In this document: piece by piece, positions 14,829 through 22,739 of the stretch | Position numbering within the stretch: the first letter of the stretch is position 1 | How the letters are laid out: every line of letters begins with the position of its first letter | Virus record (IMG/VR): IMGVR_UViG_3300025585_000137 | Location: 1-28,252 of that record | Length of the DNA: 28,252 nt | Origin: a virus | Strand: one strand, 5' to 3' | The notes under the pieces: generated by a model | Database searches by the model: none | What the model was told of the DNA's origin: nothing | Seen by the model: only the letters and a program-made list of their open reading frames with translations | Program-made: the position numbers and the translations under genes

Positions 14829-15661
14829 GCCGCAGCGGCCTCCTTACCGATTTTACCTTCGTACGGGCAGGGGGTCCCGGCCATCTTCATGGCGTCGAAT
14901 ACACGTTGATCCTGACAGAGTAGCGACACAGCCGCTACGCGCATACCCATATCATACAGGGTTTTGCTGAGCTTTAGCGCCTCGCAGTTCTTGTCGCGAA
15001 TAGTTTTGCCGCCAGAAATACCAAGGATTTGCGTCTGCACAGCGCCAGATACGCCAGTGGTGCAGAGGTCTTGGCTGTAGCTCATCATACTTGGTGCAAT
15101 GGCTGAAGGCGGCGGAGAGGTGATCTTTTGCGTCACGTTTTGCGATGATTTGCTATCGCTGAAGCTCGTCGAAGTGCTGTCGCTGGTAGATACGTTCTGG
15201 TTGACGTTCTTGTTTTCCGACGTGCTGACAGACGTGTTCTGGTTCACATTTGTGCTAACCATACGGCTGTCGTTGATATTCGTGTTCACGCTCGTCGAAG
15301 TGCTATCGCTCGTCGATACGTTGGTGTTGAGGTTAGTGGACGTGCTCGTCGATGTGGACGTGCTGTCGTTGAAATTCCGGTTCGTATTCAGGTTCGTCGA
15401 GGTGGACGTGCTGTCGTTATAGTTCCGGTTCGTATTGAGATTAGTGCTATTAACGGTGCTATTCGTTGTGCTGTTAACAGTCTGATTGATGGTGCTATTC
15501 GAGGTATCGGTATTGACGTTGATATTCGTCGCCGTCCCCGATTGGATGTTATTGTTGGTGTTCGTCGATGTCGTGGTCGTGTTGTAGTTAGTGGTCGTCT
15601 GGGCAAGCGCCATGCTCGCCCAGCCAGTTGCTACCAGTACGAGAAACCGACGGTTAATCAC
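14792..15661 (-). CDS. Secreted Asn/Thr/Ser-repeat protein with four-cysteine C-terminal domain (289 aa)
   Basis: GTG 15661 makes a GTGA overlap with the preceding gene. Residues 1-20 form a signal peptide (INRRF, a hydrophobic core, then ALA before QTT). Residues 21-185 are almost wholly Asn, Thr and Ser, with units such as NLNTNRNYNDSTSTST and the related NLNTNRNFNDSTSTST. Such polar low-complexity regions resemble flexible stalks. The C-terminal part (about 190-275) is a compact-looking domain with Cys 200, 226, 249 and 265 (MMSYSQDLCTTGVSG, GGKTIRDKNCEALKLSKTLY, VAAVSLLCQD, AGTPCPYEGKIG). I recall this block from many aquatic phages, function unknown. Four cysteines in an exported protein suggest disulfides. 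The end is Lys/Glu/Ala-rich. Confidence 0.62.
   Translation of the reverse strand: MINRRFLVLVATGWASMALAQTTTNYNTTTTSTNTNNNIQSGTATNINVNTDTSNSTINQTVNSTTNSTVNSTNLNTNRNYNDSTSTSTNLNTNRNFNDSTSTSTSTSTNLNTNVSTSDSTSTSVNTNINDSRMVSTNVNQNTSVSTSENKNVNQNVSTSDSTSTSFSDSKSSQNVTQKITSPPPSAIAPSMMSYSQDLCTTGVSGAVQTQILGISGGKTIRDKNCEALKLSKTLYDMGMRVAAVSLLCQDQRVFDAMKMAGTPCPYEGKIGKEAAAAWEEKAKSSSRR
15290..15442 (-). repeat. Imperfect tandem coding repeats (NLNTN[RV] units)
   Basis: Residues 74-89, 90-109 and 110-124 of the secreted 289-residue protein repeat NLNTNRNxNDSTSTST or a variant. In DNA, the plus-strand strings ttccggttcgtatt and gtggacgtgctgtcgtt each recur, so this is a fairly recent expansion by duplication or slippage (unit about 48-60 bases). 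Confidence 0.7.
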
Positions 15662-15927
15662 TCCGGAAGATCAGGCCAGACGATATCGTTAGGGAAGCCA
15701 TCCTGCGCCGGGACATCACGCAGTGCTTGGCGGTAGTCCTTATACGCATTTTGGATCGCTTCAGGGACATCGGGAAGCTGGGTCCAGTCAGTCTCTTTCA
15801 ACTTGTCGTCGCGTTCACGTCGTACAGCAGCGGGCTTCTGTGCTGCAACTTCAGCCTGCGTAGCTTCGTATTGAGCGATATCATCTTCGTCCATGTCCAT
15901 CAGGACGCCATCAACCATCTTTTTCAT
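15658..15927 (-). CDS. Tail fibre assembly chaperone-like protein (89 aa)
   Basis: ATG 15927 lies one base after the fibre stop (TAATATG) and is chosen over a longer frame from 15975. The product has an acidic N-terminus (VDGVLMDMDEDDIAQYEA), a charged helix (RRERDDKLKETDW), and a C-terminal motif (AYKDYRQALRDVPAQDGFP then DIVWPDLP). W-x-x-YRxxLRxVxxxxGxPxxIxWPxxP is typical of phage tail assembly and tail-fibre assembly chaperones. Being directly behind the 1302-residue fibre supports a fibre chaperone that helps folding or trimerisation and is probably absent from the virion. Confidence 0.72.
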   Translation of the reverse strand: MKKMVDGVLMDMDEDDIAQYEATQAEVAAQKPAAVRRERDDKLKETDWTQLPDVPEAIQNAYKDYRQALRDVPAQDGFPNDIVWPDLPE

Positions 15928-15928
15928 A

Positions 15929-18900
15929 TTAGCCGATCCCGTAGAGAGTGATGACACCACCGTTGAAAGTACCAAAGCCAGAAATAGTTAACGACGTCGG
16001 CGTGTTGTCAGAATAGCCTGTCCCGCTAAAATATGAGTCGCCACTGTTATAGAAGCTCGTCATCATTTGATAATTCCAGTAGGAAGCATTTGATGAGGAT
16101 TGGAGAAGAAGGCTGCCCCCAAACGGTGATCCTGTGCCATGACTTAGGTTACCTGTCAGATAGAGCGATGCGCTACTCTGTGTGACTTGGTTATAACTTG
16201 AGCCTGCGTAAATATACCAGCCACGCCCGTAAAAGTTGACGGAACTACCATCCGAAGTAGTGGCTGTAATATTCGGGGTGGCTGTAGTACCGCGTACATA
16301 CTGGAATGTAAGCTCAAATTGGCTAAACCCTGAGGGTAACGTAATCGTAATCGACGCTGGGCTTCCAGAAATCACTGTCTGGGAAATGAGCTTTTTAAAC
16401 GCGCCGCCGGTAGTAACCTGCGCTGAAGTCGCGCTCAACGCTTTAGCGACAATCCCATAAGCTGACGGCGTTGTGGATATTGAACCATTTAACTGTAGGT
16501 AATAGTTACTACCCGTAGTGAGGCCGCTCTGGCTAGTGTTTGTGCCGCCCAGAACCGTCACTGTAACCGACTGGCCTGTGGACACGGTCTGTGTCGAGAA
16601 ACCTACAAACTTATCAGCGGTAGTGCTGAACACAGCGGGTAGATAACCGACTACATACTGATACCCCGTACTGGACTGGTATACTACAATCGCCGCACGT
16701 GAAAGAGTAGGGTCGTACGTGTACGAAGTCCCGTAACTGAGGCTAGAGCCAAGGAGGGACGACCCATTTACATACGTCGGAGTGCTGTTTGCAGTAAGCG
16801 TATAAGACCATGTATATATTGCTGTATTGCTGTAGTTCGCACCCGCATTGTACACTACGTTGTTTACTGTATCGTACGAATTGGAAAACCCGTAGTTAGC
16901 CCAGTTGTAGTAGAGGTTACTGGTGGGCACCGTACTTGTTAGGGCTACGTATGCACCTGAGGCATTCAGTAGCATCGTAGAGCAATAACCTGTACTAGTA
17001 GCGTGCTGCAAAATATACCGGTCAATGCTCGGAAAATACGCGGCGTGGGCAAAGTTATAGAACCCATAACCGTTAGTAAGAACTAATTCGGAGCCAAGCG
17101 TTATGCTGTTACCGGCAGCATTAAGCGTAACGGTTCGGTTTGCCGTATAGGCAGTAGAAGAACTCGAATAAAAGACCATGCCCGAGTTCGTGTTTGAATT
17201 GAACGCAGCAGCAAATGCCCCGGTGTTACTATTGTTTACTGTAAAGCTAGTAGCTGCTGTTTGGTTAAATCCGATATTAGTTACGTATTGATAAGCGTAT
17301 ACGTTCGCGGTACCCGAACCGCTATATTTGATAATAACAGTACGATTAGCATAGCTATCAAAATACGCGTCAAAACCACCCGCGTTATAGCTGGTATCAA
17401 ACGGAGCGGTGCCCCCTGCAACGGTCATAGCACCCGTAATGGTGTTGACTGAAAAAGCGTTTATTTGCATGGTTGTGGGGCCAGCACCCCCGAGAATATA
17501 AATTATCCGGTTGGCGGTGGTATCCCTGAATATAATGCCACGTTTGTAGGTGCTGCTGCTGCCACTACCAACATAAACAGTATTGACGTTCGTGATAGCG
17601 CCAGCCGAGCTAACTTTATACGACATTAGGTAGTAGTCGCTGTTCAGCCCAAGTCCCGCAAAATGCCATCCTGTAGTCGTATCGTAGTACGAGCCTAAGC
17701 TCGCATAAACACCGGAAGCCCAATAATAGTCGGTGTTAAACGTCGCACTCTGGTTAACGCCAGTCGTCGCAGACACGGTACCGTTCGAGTTGATCGAAAC
17801 AGCTTGCCCTGCCGTGATCGAGCCGGATGAGGTGAATGTCTGGGTGCCACTGGAGGCCGTAGCGAACGAAAGTTGACCTGAGCCATTGGTCTGGAGGACC
17901 TGCCCCGAAGTGCCGTCTGCCGTAGGCAATGTGAACGTGAGATCGGCTGCGAGGCTATCCGGAGCCTTAAGGGCTACATAATTTGAACCGTTATCCGTGT
18001 CTTCCGGCAAGCGGATTTCAGCACCGGCTGTGGAGTTACCGACAACCGCAAGCGGCGACGTAAGGGTCGAAAGGTTACCCGAACCAAGGATGCTGCTGCC
18101 GTTAATCGTCTTGATGTTAGTGCCAGAGACAAGCGCCGTCTGCTTAGCATTAAACGTGCTCCAGTCAGTGCTGCTCAGCGCACCACGAGCCGAAGCCGAC
18201 GCGGTCGGGATGCTGATTGTAATCGCCGGAGTAGTCGTGGAGTCAGCAACTGATACGGCAACATCTGTACCGGTCGTGTTGGCCGAAGCCGACACACTAG
18301 TGACCGTACCCACATACTGGTCAGCCGAGGAAATGCTGAAGTTAGGATAGCTACCGCCAACTGTTGTCGTGCCGCCACCTGTGATGGAAACCACTTGGTT
18401 AGGTGAGCTATTGGTAATTGTGATTGCGCCAGAACCGTTGGTGATCGAAATGCCCGTACCGGCAGTCAGCGTAGCCTTTTCAAGCGAACCATCTGAAGAG
18501 CGACCGATTAGGACTTGGCCGTCAGTGTATGTCGTATGTCCCGTACCGCCAGCAGCCGTGGGGAGCGTACCGGCAGTCAGGGTAGTCGTACCCGACGAGT
18601 AAATAGCACGATTAGCAGCCCCAAAGGTCGTGAGGCCCGTACCGCCGAGCGTTGTAGCCACAGGTGTGGTGAGGCTGAACTCAGTGCCGCTCAGCGTGAG
18701 GCCAGTGCCCGCGCTATAGACCGTAACGTCTGAAATCTGAGCAAACGTGATCGCCGTAGTGCCGAAGGTGATCGTGCCCGCTGTATTGCAGATATACGTT
18801 TCGCCCGCACCCGTATTACCGTTTGTAACAAAGAAAGCAGAGCCTTGGCCGAGCTTATTGGGATTAGCGATGCCGTAGCTGTTTGCGTCCGTAGCACGCG

Positions 18901-19837
18901 TAAGAACCCATGCAACGGAGCCGCTACCAACTGTGGTGACCGTGTAGACGCCGTTCTGTGCCGGAGCCGCCTGATTATAGACGAGGATGCGGTCACCAAC
19001 CGAGGTCACAAAGCCATCAGGCGCAAACGCAGCCAACGTGCCAGCATTGGTCAGAGTAGCACCAACACCTGCCGTACCGTTATTGTAAGTAGCGTTGAGC
19101 GCGGTCGGAGCCTCATACTTAACTGGCTCGTGGTAGGTGATACCCGAAGCCGCCAGAGTATCAACGTACTGCTTGGTCGCTACTTCCAAAGCCGTAGTGG
19201 GGTCTTGGGTCAGCGTAACCGAGGTCAGGCCAGCAAGGGTCGTAGCCGTAGCGCCAAGAGACACCACAGTCGAACCAATGGTAACTGAGTTATTGCTCAG
19301 GGCAGAATTCGGAATAGCCGAGAAGTTCGTGCCGGTAAGCGTCGGCGTCGTTGAAAACTGCGGCGGATTGCCCCCAACCAACACGCCAGAGGCCGAGGAC
19401 AAGAACGTCGTGGTGTTGGCGGCAGTCTGGTAAGGGATAGCGCCAGCAGTGCCATCGTACAGGTTTGTAGCCCGTGTAGCGGTTGCTGCGTTGCCAGTGA
19501 TGTTGATGTTGACGTTGCCAGCCGCATCGTAGTTGACCGACTTCTCAGCCGGATAGGTTACGAAAACGGTTTTTTCGCCCGCGCCAAAATTGACGAGGTT
19601 GCCGCTGTTGCTAGAGGAAAGCACCGTATCGCGGGTAAGGGTCGTTCCTACTGCCGTGTAAGTACCGATCCCGACTTCCCAGTCGTTACCGCCATAAATG
19701 GTATAGTAGGTCGTATTGCCATTGCCGATAGCGGCAAAAGATTGAAATCCTGTGGGGGGTGTATTGGCAAGCGTAATCGTCCCCGTACCAGTCGTGGTCG
19801 TTACGTCTTGTACGCGATCAGCAAGGACAAGTGCCAT
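15929..19837 (-). CDS. Large tail fibre, modular, with propeller-like repeats and receptor-binding tip (1302 aa)
   Basis: Residues 1-105 form an anchoring module (MALVLADRVQDVTTTTGTGT, FQSFAAIGNGNTTYYTIYGG, TLTRDTVLSSSNSGNLVNFG) known from aquatic phage fibres. Residues 105-690 are Thr/Ser/Gly-rich shaft with recurring fibre elements (LEVATKQYVDTLAASGITYH, AAGGTGHTTYTDGQVLIGRS, LTAGTGISITNGSGAITITN). Residues about 700-1070 carry several diverged repeats of the type FxxxYDTxxNRxVxxYxxSG, compatible with a beta-propeller or similar repeat fold. Residues 1074-1148 are a small module (DKFVGFSTQTVSTGQSVTVT, then TTGSNYYLQLNG). Residues 1149-1302 end as a jelly-roll-like tip closing with GGVITLYGIG. 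Fibres mediate host recognition. The next gene is a likely chaperone. Codons in the 700-1148 part look AT-richer than in the shaft, suggesting mosaic exchange. Confidence 0.8.
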   Translation of the reverse strand: MALVLADRVQDVTTTTGTGTITLANTPPTGFQSFAAIGNGNTTYYTIYGGNDWEVGIGTYTAVGTTLTRDTVLSSSNSGNLVNFGAGEKTVFVTYPAEKSVNYDAAGNVNINITGNAATATRATNLYDGTAGAIPYQTAANTTTFLSSASGVLVGGNPPQFSTTPTLTGTNFSAIPNSALSNNSVTIGSTVVSLGATATTLAGLTSVTLTQDPTTALEVATKQYVDTLAASGITYHEPVKYEAPTALNATYNNGTAGVGATLTNAGTLAAFAPDGFVTSVGDRILVYNQAAPAQNGVYTVTTVGSGSVAWVLTRATDANSYGIANPNKLGQGSAFFVTNGNTGAGETYICNTAGTITFGTTAITFAQISDVTVYSAGTGLTLSGTEFSLTTPVATTLGGTGLTTFGAANRAIYSSGTTTLTAGTLPTAAGGTGHTTYTDGQVLIGRSSDGSLEKATLTAGTGISITNGSGAITITNSSPNQVVSITGGGTTTVGGSYPNFSISSADQYVGTVTSVSASANTTGTDVAVSVADSTTTPAITISIPTASASARGALSSTDWSTFNAKQTALVSGTNIKTINGSSILGSGNLSTLTSPLAVVGNSTAGAEIRLPEDTDNGSNYVALKAPDSLAADLTFTLPTADGTSGQVLQTNGSGQLSFATASSGTQTFTSSGSITAGQAVSINSNGTVSATTGVNQSATFNTDYYWASGVYASLGSYYDTTTGWHFAGLGLNSDYYLMSYKVSSAGAITNVNTVYVGSGSSSTYKRGIIFRDTTANRIIYILGGAGPTTMQINAFSVNTITGAMTVAGGTAPFDTSYNAGGFDAYFDSYANRTVIIKYSGSGTANVYAYQYVTNIGFNQTAATSFTVNNSNTGAFAAAFNSNTNSGMVFYSSSSTAYTANRTVTLNAAGNSITLGSELVLTNGYGFYNFAHAAYFPSIDRYILQHATSTGYCSTMLLNASGAYVALTSTVPTSNLYYNWANYGFSNSYDTVNNVVYNAGANYSNTAIYTWSYTLTANSTPTYVNGSSLLGSSLSYGTSYTYDPTLSRAAIVVYQSSTGYQYVVGYLPAVFSTTADKFVGFSTQTVSTGQSVTVTVLGGTNTSQSGLTTGSNYYLQLNGSISTTPSAYGIVAKALSATSAQVTTGGAFKKLISQTVISGSPASITITLPSGFSQFELTFQYVRGTTATPNITATTSDGSSVNFYGRGWYIYAGSSYNQVTQSSASLYLTGNLSHGTGSPFGGSLLLQSSSNASYWNYQMMTSFYNSGDSYFSGTGYSDNTPTSLTISGFGTFNGGVITLYGIG

Positions 19838-19845
19838 CTATTACC

Positions 19846-20208
19846 TCACATCAGGTTACGAAGCTTATAGATCGTCGTGAGATAAACCTCAGTCACTCCG
19901 TCAAGGAGGTTGGCTACCGCTTGGTTACCCTTGCAAATAGCCTCGTGGTTTTTCTCGATCCACTCAGCGTCTTCAATCAAAATAAGCAGGATGTCATCCG
20001 CCTTGGTTTTGGGGGCCTTGATAGCCCCCACCAGTTCAAACGCACCCTGATACGCCTCGACCAGTCGGTCGATAGCGTCGATCACATCTTCGTAGAACTT
20101 ACCGAGTGCTTTATGCCGCGCATACGCACCGACCCCATTGGCAGTCCAATGTTCGAAATGCGCTACATTCCGGGCGTAAAACACTCGGCTGATAAGTTCT
20201 TCGATCAT
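19846..20208 (-). CDS. Ferritin-like/Dps-like four-helix protein (120 aa)
   Basis: The protein is all-helical. FYARNVAHFEHWTANGVGAY is reminiscent of the Dps first helix with its HW pair, and RHKALGKFYEDVIDAIDRLV matches the Dps second helix (H-x-x-L-x-x-x-Y-E-x-x-x-D). A further helix (ADDILLILIEDAEWIEKNHE) and a last one (NLLDGVTEVYLTTIYKLRNL) complete a possible four-helix bundle. It is shorter than Dps (about 160-180 residues) and the ferroxidase set (His, Asp, Glu) is only partly evident, so iron or DNA binding is uncertain. Related small proteins are frequent in aquatic phage virion clusters. It has a TAATG junction with the upstream repeat-type protein and sits just before the tail fibre. 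The function is unknown. Confidence 0.6.
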   Translation of the reverse strand: MIEELISRVFYARNVAHFEHWTANGVGAYARHKALGKFYEDVIDAIDRLVEAYQGAFELVGAIKAPKTKADDILLILIEDAEWIEKNHEAICKGNQAVANLLDGVTEVYLTTIYKLRNLM

Positions 20209-20696
20209 TATGCGATCCGGATAATGGCCGTGGTATTCGTGGCGGTCGGGAAGATGATGGTGAAGTCACCTGCCGTAGCCGTCTTGTCCGAGCCAAAATC
20301 CAACACGCAGACCGCAGCGTTCGTCAAAGCCGTGTTAGCGTTCGAGTTAGCTGAAGGCGTGGTGTTATAGATCAGAGCACCGCGAGCCGTGATGGTCGCG
20401 TTAGCAAAGGTCAAGTCGCCAAAATCGGTGAAGCCGACGCCGGTTTCCGCGTTCGTGTTTGTCGCAGTCACACCGAGGTTGGTCAGCGCGCCGCCGCCAG
20501 CCGAGTAGTTAGTGCCCGACGACGAAACTTCGTTCGACGAGGTATACGCCGTGGTGTTCGCATCAAGCGAAGCCGACGAAGTGTAAAGCGCGAGCTTAAA
20601 AGTATCCGCGCCCGTGTCGCCCGAAGGGCGGAAATCGTGTACACCGAGCAGAAGCTGAGCTTTGAAGCTGGTGCACATTGCCTGTGTAATACTCAT
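20208..20696 (-). CDS. Beta-rich virion protein (162 aa)
   Basis: The sequence (SFKAQLLLGVHDFRPSGDTG, FKLALYTSSASLDANTTAYT, ATITARGALIYNTTPSANSN, VCVLDFGSDKTATAGDFTII) is a family I recognise from many phages and prophages, always near capsid or tail genes. It is Thr/Ser/Asn/Ala-rich with alternating strands and has no transmembrane segment. There is an ATGA overlap with the endonuclease gene upstream and a TAATG junction downstream. Its exact place in the virion is unknown to me; a head or tail surface component is likely. I know of no enzymatic role. Confidence 0.65.
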   Translation of the reverse strand: MSITQAMCTSFKAQLLLGVHDFRPSGDTGADTFKLALYTSSASLDANTTAYTSSNEVSSSGTNYSAGGGALTNLGVTATNTNAETGVGFTDFGDLTFANATITARGALIYNTTPSANSNANTALTNAAVCVLDFGSDKTATAGDFTIIFPTATNTTAIIRIA

Positions 20697-21124
20697 TTCG
20701 TAGTCCTTTCCAAGTAGTTAGCCGCAGCTAACAGCCTAGCCGTATCATCATTAAACAACCCGAGACCCCGATTACACTTAGTGCATAGCAGCCCCCGGAC
20801 CTTACCGGTTCCATGGCAGTGATCTACAGCAAAATACTTAGTTCTACCACCCGGTTCTTTAACGCCACATATGGCACAGCCTCCGTTCTGGGCTTCCAAC
20901 ATGCGGTCATAGTCTTCTACGGTTATGCCGTACTGCCGCTTAAACTTACTGCGACGTTCCATCTCGTAGTAATGCGTTGGGTTTTCCGCCCTACGCCGAC
21001 GATTATATGTAGTTTTGCAGGGGTTGCAGACAGACACGAGCTTGCCGGGGCGGAAAGTGCGCCGCCGCGTAAAAGCCTCTATAGGCTTCACTTCCTTACA
21101 GGTAGAACAAGCGCGCGCTTCCAT
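20693..21124 (-). CDS. Endonuclease VII-type HNH endonuclease, second copy (143 aa)
   Basis: An N-terminal zinc knuckle (Cys 6, 9, 33, 36) is followed by a basic helix (TYNRRRRAENP) and the endonuclease VII core. Core features are GGCAICG with Cys 83 and 86, VDHCHGTGKVRGLLCTKCNR with the Asp-His-Cys-His catalytic cluster at 101-104, Cys 114 and 117, and Asn 118, then GLGLFNDD. T4 endonuclease VII (gp49) resolves branched DNA during packaging, but many short phage homologues like this behave as free-standing HNH nucleases. It shares its full architecture with the gene at 21411-21929, separated only by a 95-residue gene. All metal-binding residues are present, so it is probably active. Resolvase versus homing-type role cannot be decided here. 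Confidence 0.85.
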   Translation of the reverse strand: MEARACSTCKEVKPIEAFTRRRTFRPGKLVSVCNPCKTTYNRRRRAENPTHYYEMERRSKFKRQYGITVEDYDRMLEAQNGGCAICGVKEPGGRTKYFAVDHCHGTGKVRGLLCTKCNRGLGLFNDDTARLLAAANYLERTTK

Positions 21125-21126
21125 AC

Positions 21127-21414
21127 CTACGAGTCCAAAATGGGGATAAACTCTGGATGCCCGGCCTTGTGAAATTTGTTCACCAGAGTCACGTTATGGG
21201 ACCGGACAGCTTCGTGCATATAGTGAACGAGCACCTGACGGATGCTGTCCTTAAATGCTTCTGCTTGGTCCCGGATGGCCGGATGTGCGTTGCTGCCCAC
21301 GTGGATAATCTTGTCCAAAGCGCGCTCAGCAATTTCTTCGGGGGTGAAGCCACGACCCTGCGTGGTCACTACCATCACATCCCCACCTAGCATTGTTCCT
21401 ACGGAATCAATCAT
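21127..21414 (-). CDS. Conserved phage protein of unknown function (95 aa)
   Basis: The product is a soluble helical protein: GTMLGGDVMVVTTQGRGFTP, then EEIAERALDKIIHVGSNAHP, RDQAEAFKDSIRQVLVHYMH, and VRSHNVTLVNKFHKAGHPEF. I have seen this arrangement (GGDV, TTQGRGFTPEEIAERA, HPAIRDQA) as a small conserved gene in many tailed phages, but no role is known to me. Here it lies between two endonuclease VII-type genes, with ATGA overlap upstream and two bases to the next start. The nucleases may have inserted around an old structural-region gene. Confidence 0.62.
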   Translation of the reverse strand: MIDSVGTMLGGDVMVVTTQGRGFTPEEIAERALDKIIHVGSNAHPAIRDQAEAFKDSIRQVLVHYMHEAVRSHNVTLVNKFHKAGHPEFIPILDS

Positions 21415-21929
21415 TTGTGTCCCTTTAGATATTCCGCCGCTTTCTCCAGCAGGGATATATCATCTTTAAAGTACCCAAGTCCAGAATTACAGCTTACGCA
21501 TAGCAAGCTACGGATAGCCCCTGTATCATGGCAGTGGTCTATACAAAAGCGTTCCCTTTTGCCACCGGGGTTTTCGCTGGTACAAATAGCGCATTTACCC
21601 CCCTGAAGCAGATAAAGGCTTTGATACTGCTCTTCCGTAACTCCCAAAGTTTTACGGATATGCACCCGCCATTTAGCTAATTTGCGTTTGGCTGGCGCTT
21701 CGTCCTTGCGGCGTTGGATACGTGCTTCCCGTTCCTCTACCGTTTCACCCCGTGCCCGAGCCTTATACGCCTTAAATTTATCCGGATGCGCTTTGTAATA
21801 TTCGCGGTGGTCTTCGGCCCTACATGGCTTACACCTCGGATTACGCCTACCGTTTTTATGGGTGTGAAACTCCAACACCGACTTAACGGTTTTACATTTA
21901 GCGCAAGTCTTTGTCGGGACATCCAACAT
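21411..21929 (-). CDS. Endonuclease VII-type HNH endonuclease, first copy (172 aa)
   Basis: Cys 9, 12, 33 and 36 form an N-terminal zinc knuckle. A long basic helical linker (about 40-95, including EEREARIQRRKDEAPAKRKL) separates it from the core. The core has GGKCAICT with Cys 113 and 116, FCIDHCHDTGAIRSLLCVSC with Asp-His-Cys-His at 131-134 and Cys 144 and 147, then Asn 148 and GLGYFKDD. This is the recombination endonuclease VII pattern. The linker is about 30 residues longer than in the neighbouring copy. It starts one base after the adaptor gene's stop and overlaps the following gene by ATGA. Debranching of replicating DNA before packaging, or spread as a mobile HNH gene, are both plausible. 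Confidence 0.85.
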   Translation of the reverse strand: MLDVPTKTCAKCKTVKSVLEFHTHKNGRRNPRCKPCRAEDHREYYKAHPDKFKAYKARARGETVEEREARIQRRKDEAPAKRKLAKWRVHIRKTLGVTEEQYQSLYLLQGGKCAICTSENPGGKRERFCIDHCHDTGAIRSLLCVSCNSGLGYFKDDISLLEKAAEYLKGHK

Positions 21930-21930
21930 A

Positions 21931-22593
21931 TTACCTCACCGGATAACGCACTTGAGGTGTTCGATACATGTCCTGACGGTTCTTGCCTTCGCCCAGTTGC
22001 TTGAGCATCGCTAATGCTTCGTCGTACCGTTTTTGGTACTCGGCAATAACGTCGGCTTCGCCCTTCATGAACGTATACGCTTCCAACAGCGAGCCGTAAA
22101 GAAGAACACTTTCAAAGTTATCGCCCAGCCATGACGTACCCGCAACGGTAATCGACTGCGGGTAATAGAAATAGTGGAGTTCTACGCCGTAGCTCTGGTC
22201 TGGCGTCGGGCCCAAAATAAACGAGTCCACGTCGAAAAAGGCATAGTGCGTGGGCGGCCCAGTCACGTTCGGGTTAGGGAATGCAGCACGGATAAAGCTG
22301 ACATCCTTGTTTAGCAGGTAAGTATAGGCCCCTGTGTTAGGGTCAATCAGAGCCAGCGAAAACGTAGCAAGCCAATCCGACGGGACTGACAAATACTTGT
22401 TGTTCGCCGTCATGTTGCCGGTCACGTTCTTGCGCAGGTCCAAAAGCTGGACCGAGTTGAAGACGCGCTCCTCGGCGTTGACGATGAAAATATTGATCTG
22501 CTCAGTCGAAGTAAGCCCACCCGACCCCGCCGTATCCGGGAAGTCGTTTTCGGTGTAACCCTTAATTGCTTCGACGAGTTGATCGTAGTTCAT
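21931..22593 (-). CDS. Head-tail adaptor protein, T7 gp11 / phage SU10-adaptor type (220 aa)
   Basis: Helix-rich N-terminus (MNYDQLVEAIKGYTENDFPD, INIFIVNAEERVFNSVQLLD) leads into a strand pair with LSVPSDWLATFSLAL. Typical closing segments follow: SFILGPTPDQSYGVELHYFY, WLGDNFESVLLYGSLLEAYT and MKGEADVIAEYQKRYDEALA. This layout (helical bundle with a beta insertion, a YPxSI strand, then a repeated helix pair) is that of podoviral adaptors, which form a dodecameric ring under the portal and hold the nozzle. The length is in range. TAATG junction upstream. Confidence in the adaptor class is good; the specific subfamily name is from memory. Confidence 0.75.
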   Translation of the reverse strand: MNYDQLVEAIKGYTENDFPDTAGSGGLTSTEQINIFIVNAEERVFNSVQLLDLRKNVTGNMTANNKYLSVPSDWLATFSLALIDPNTGAYTYLLNKDVSFIRAAFPNPNVTGPPTHYAFFDVDSFILGPTPDQSYGVELHYFYYPQSITVAGTSWLGDNFESVLLYGSLLEAYTFMKGEADVIAEYQKRYDEALAMLKQLGEGKNRQDMYRTPQVRYPVR

Positions 22594-22739
22594 TAGCCAA
22601 GCTTCTTGCTGCTATGCGTACCCTTCGTAGCTGCACCAGTACCGCGAGTTTTCACGGTCTGCGTGTTTGCCACGTTATTCGGGTAGCCGTTATTGCCCAG
22701 CGGGTTATGCGCTGGCTTAGGTTGGTTATACTCAGCCAT
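22593..22739 (-). CDS. Tiny conserved phage protein (48 aa)
   Basis: The start is ATG 22739, which overlaps the end of the 42-residue gene. A longer frame from 22799 would overrun that gene and is rejected. The sequence is Asn/Gly/Thr/Lys-rich, with NPLGNNGYPNNVA and TRGTGAATKGTHSSKKLG. I recall the LGNNGYP...TRGTGAATKGT pattern as a small conserved gene at this same place, just before the adaptor, in aquatic phages. It is probably disordered. The function is unknown; a small neck or DNA-contact peptide is possible. Confidence 0.6.
   Translation of the reverse strand: MAEYNQPKPAHNPLGNNGYPNNVANTQTVKTRGTGAATKGTHSSKKLG

Noticed and set aside
15290-15442. Tandem repeats as a CRISPR array
   Set aside because: Units are in-frame protein-coding, have no unique spacers of constant size, and stay within one gene.
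15658-15975. 105-residue version of the fibre chaperone
   Set aside because: The extension lies inside the end of the fibre gene; ATG 15927 directly follows the fibre stop.
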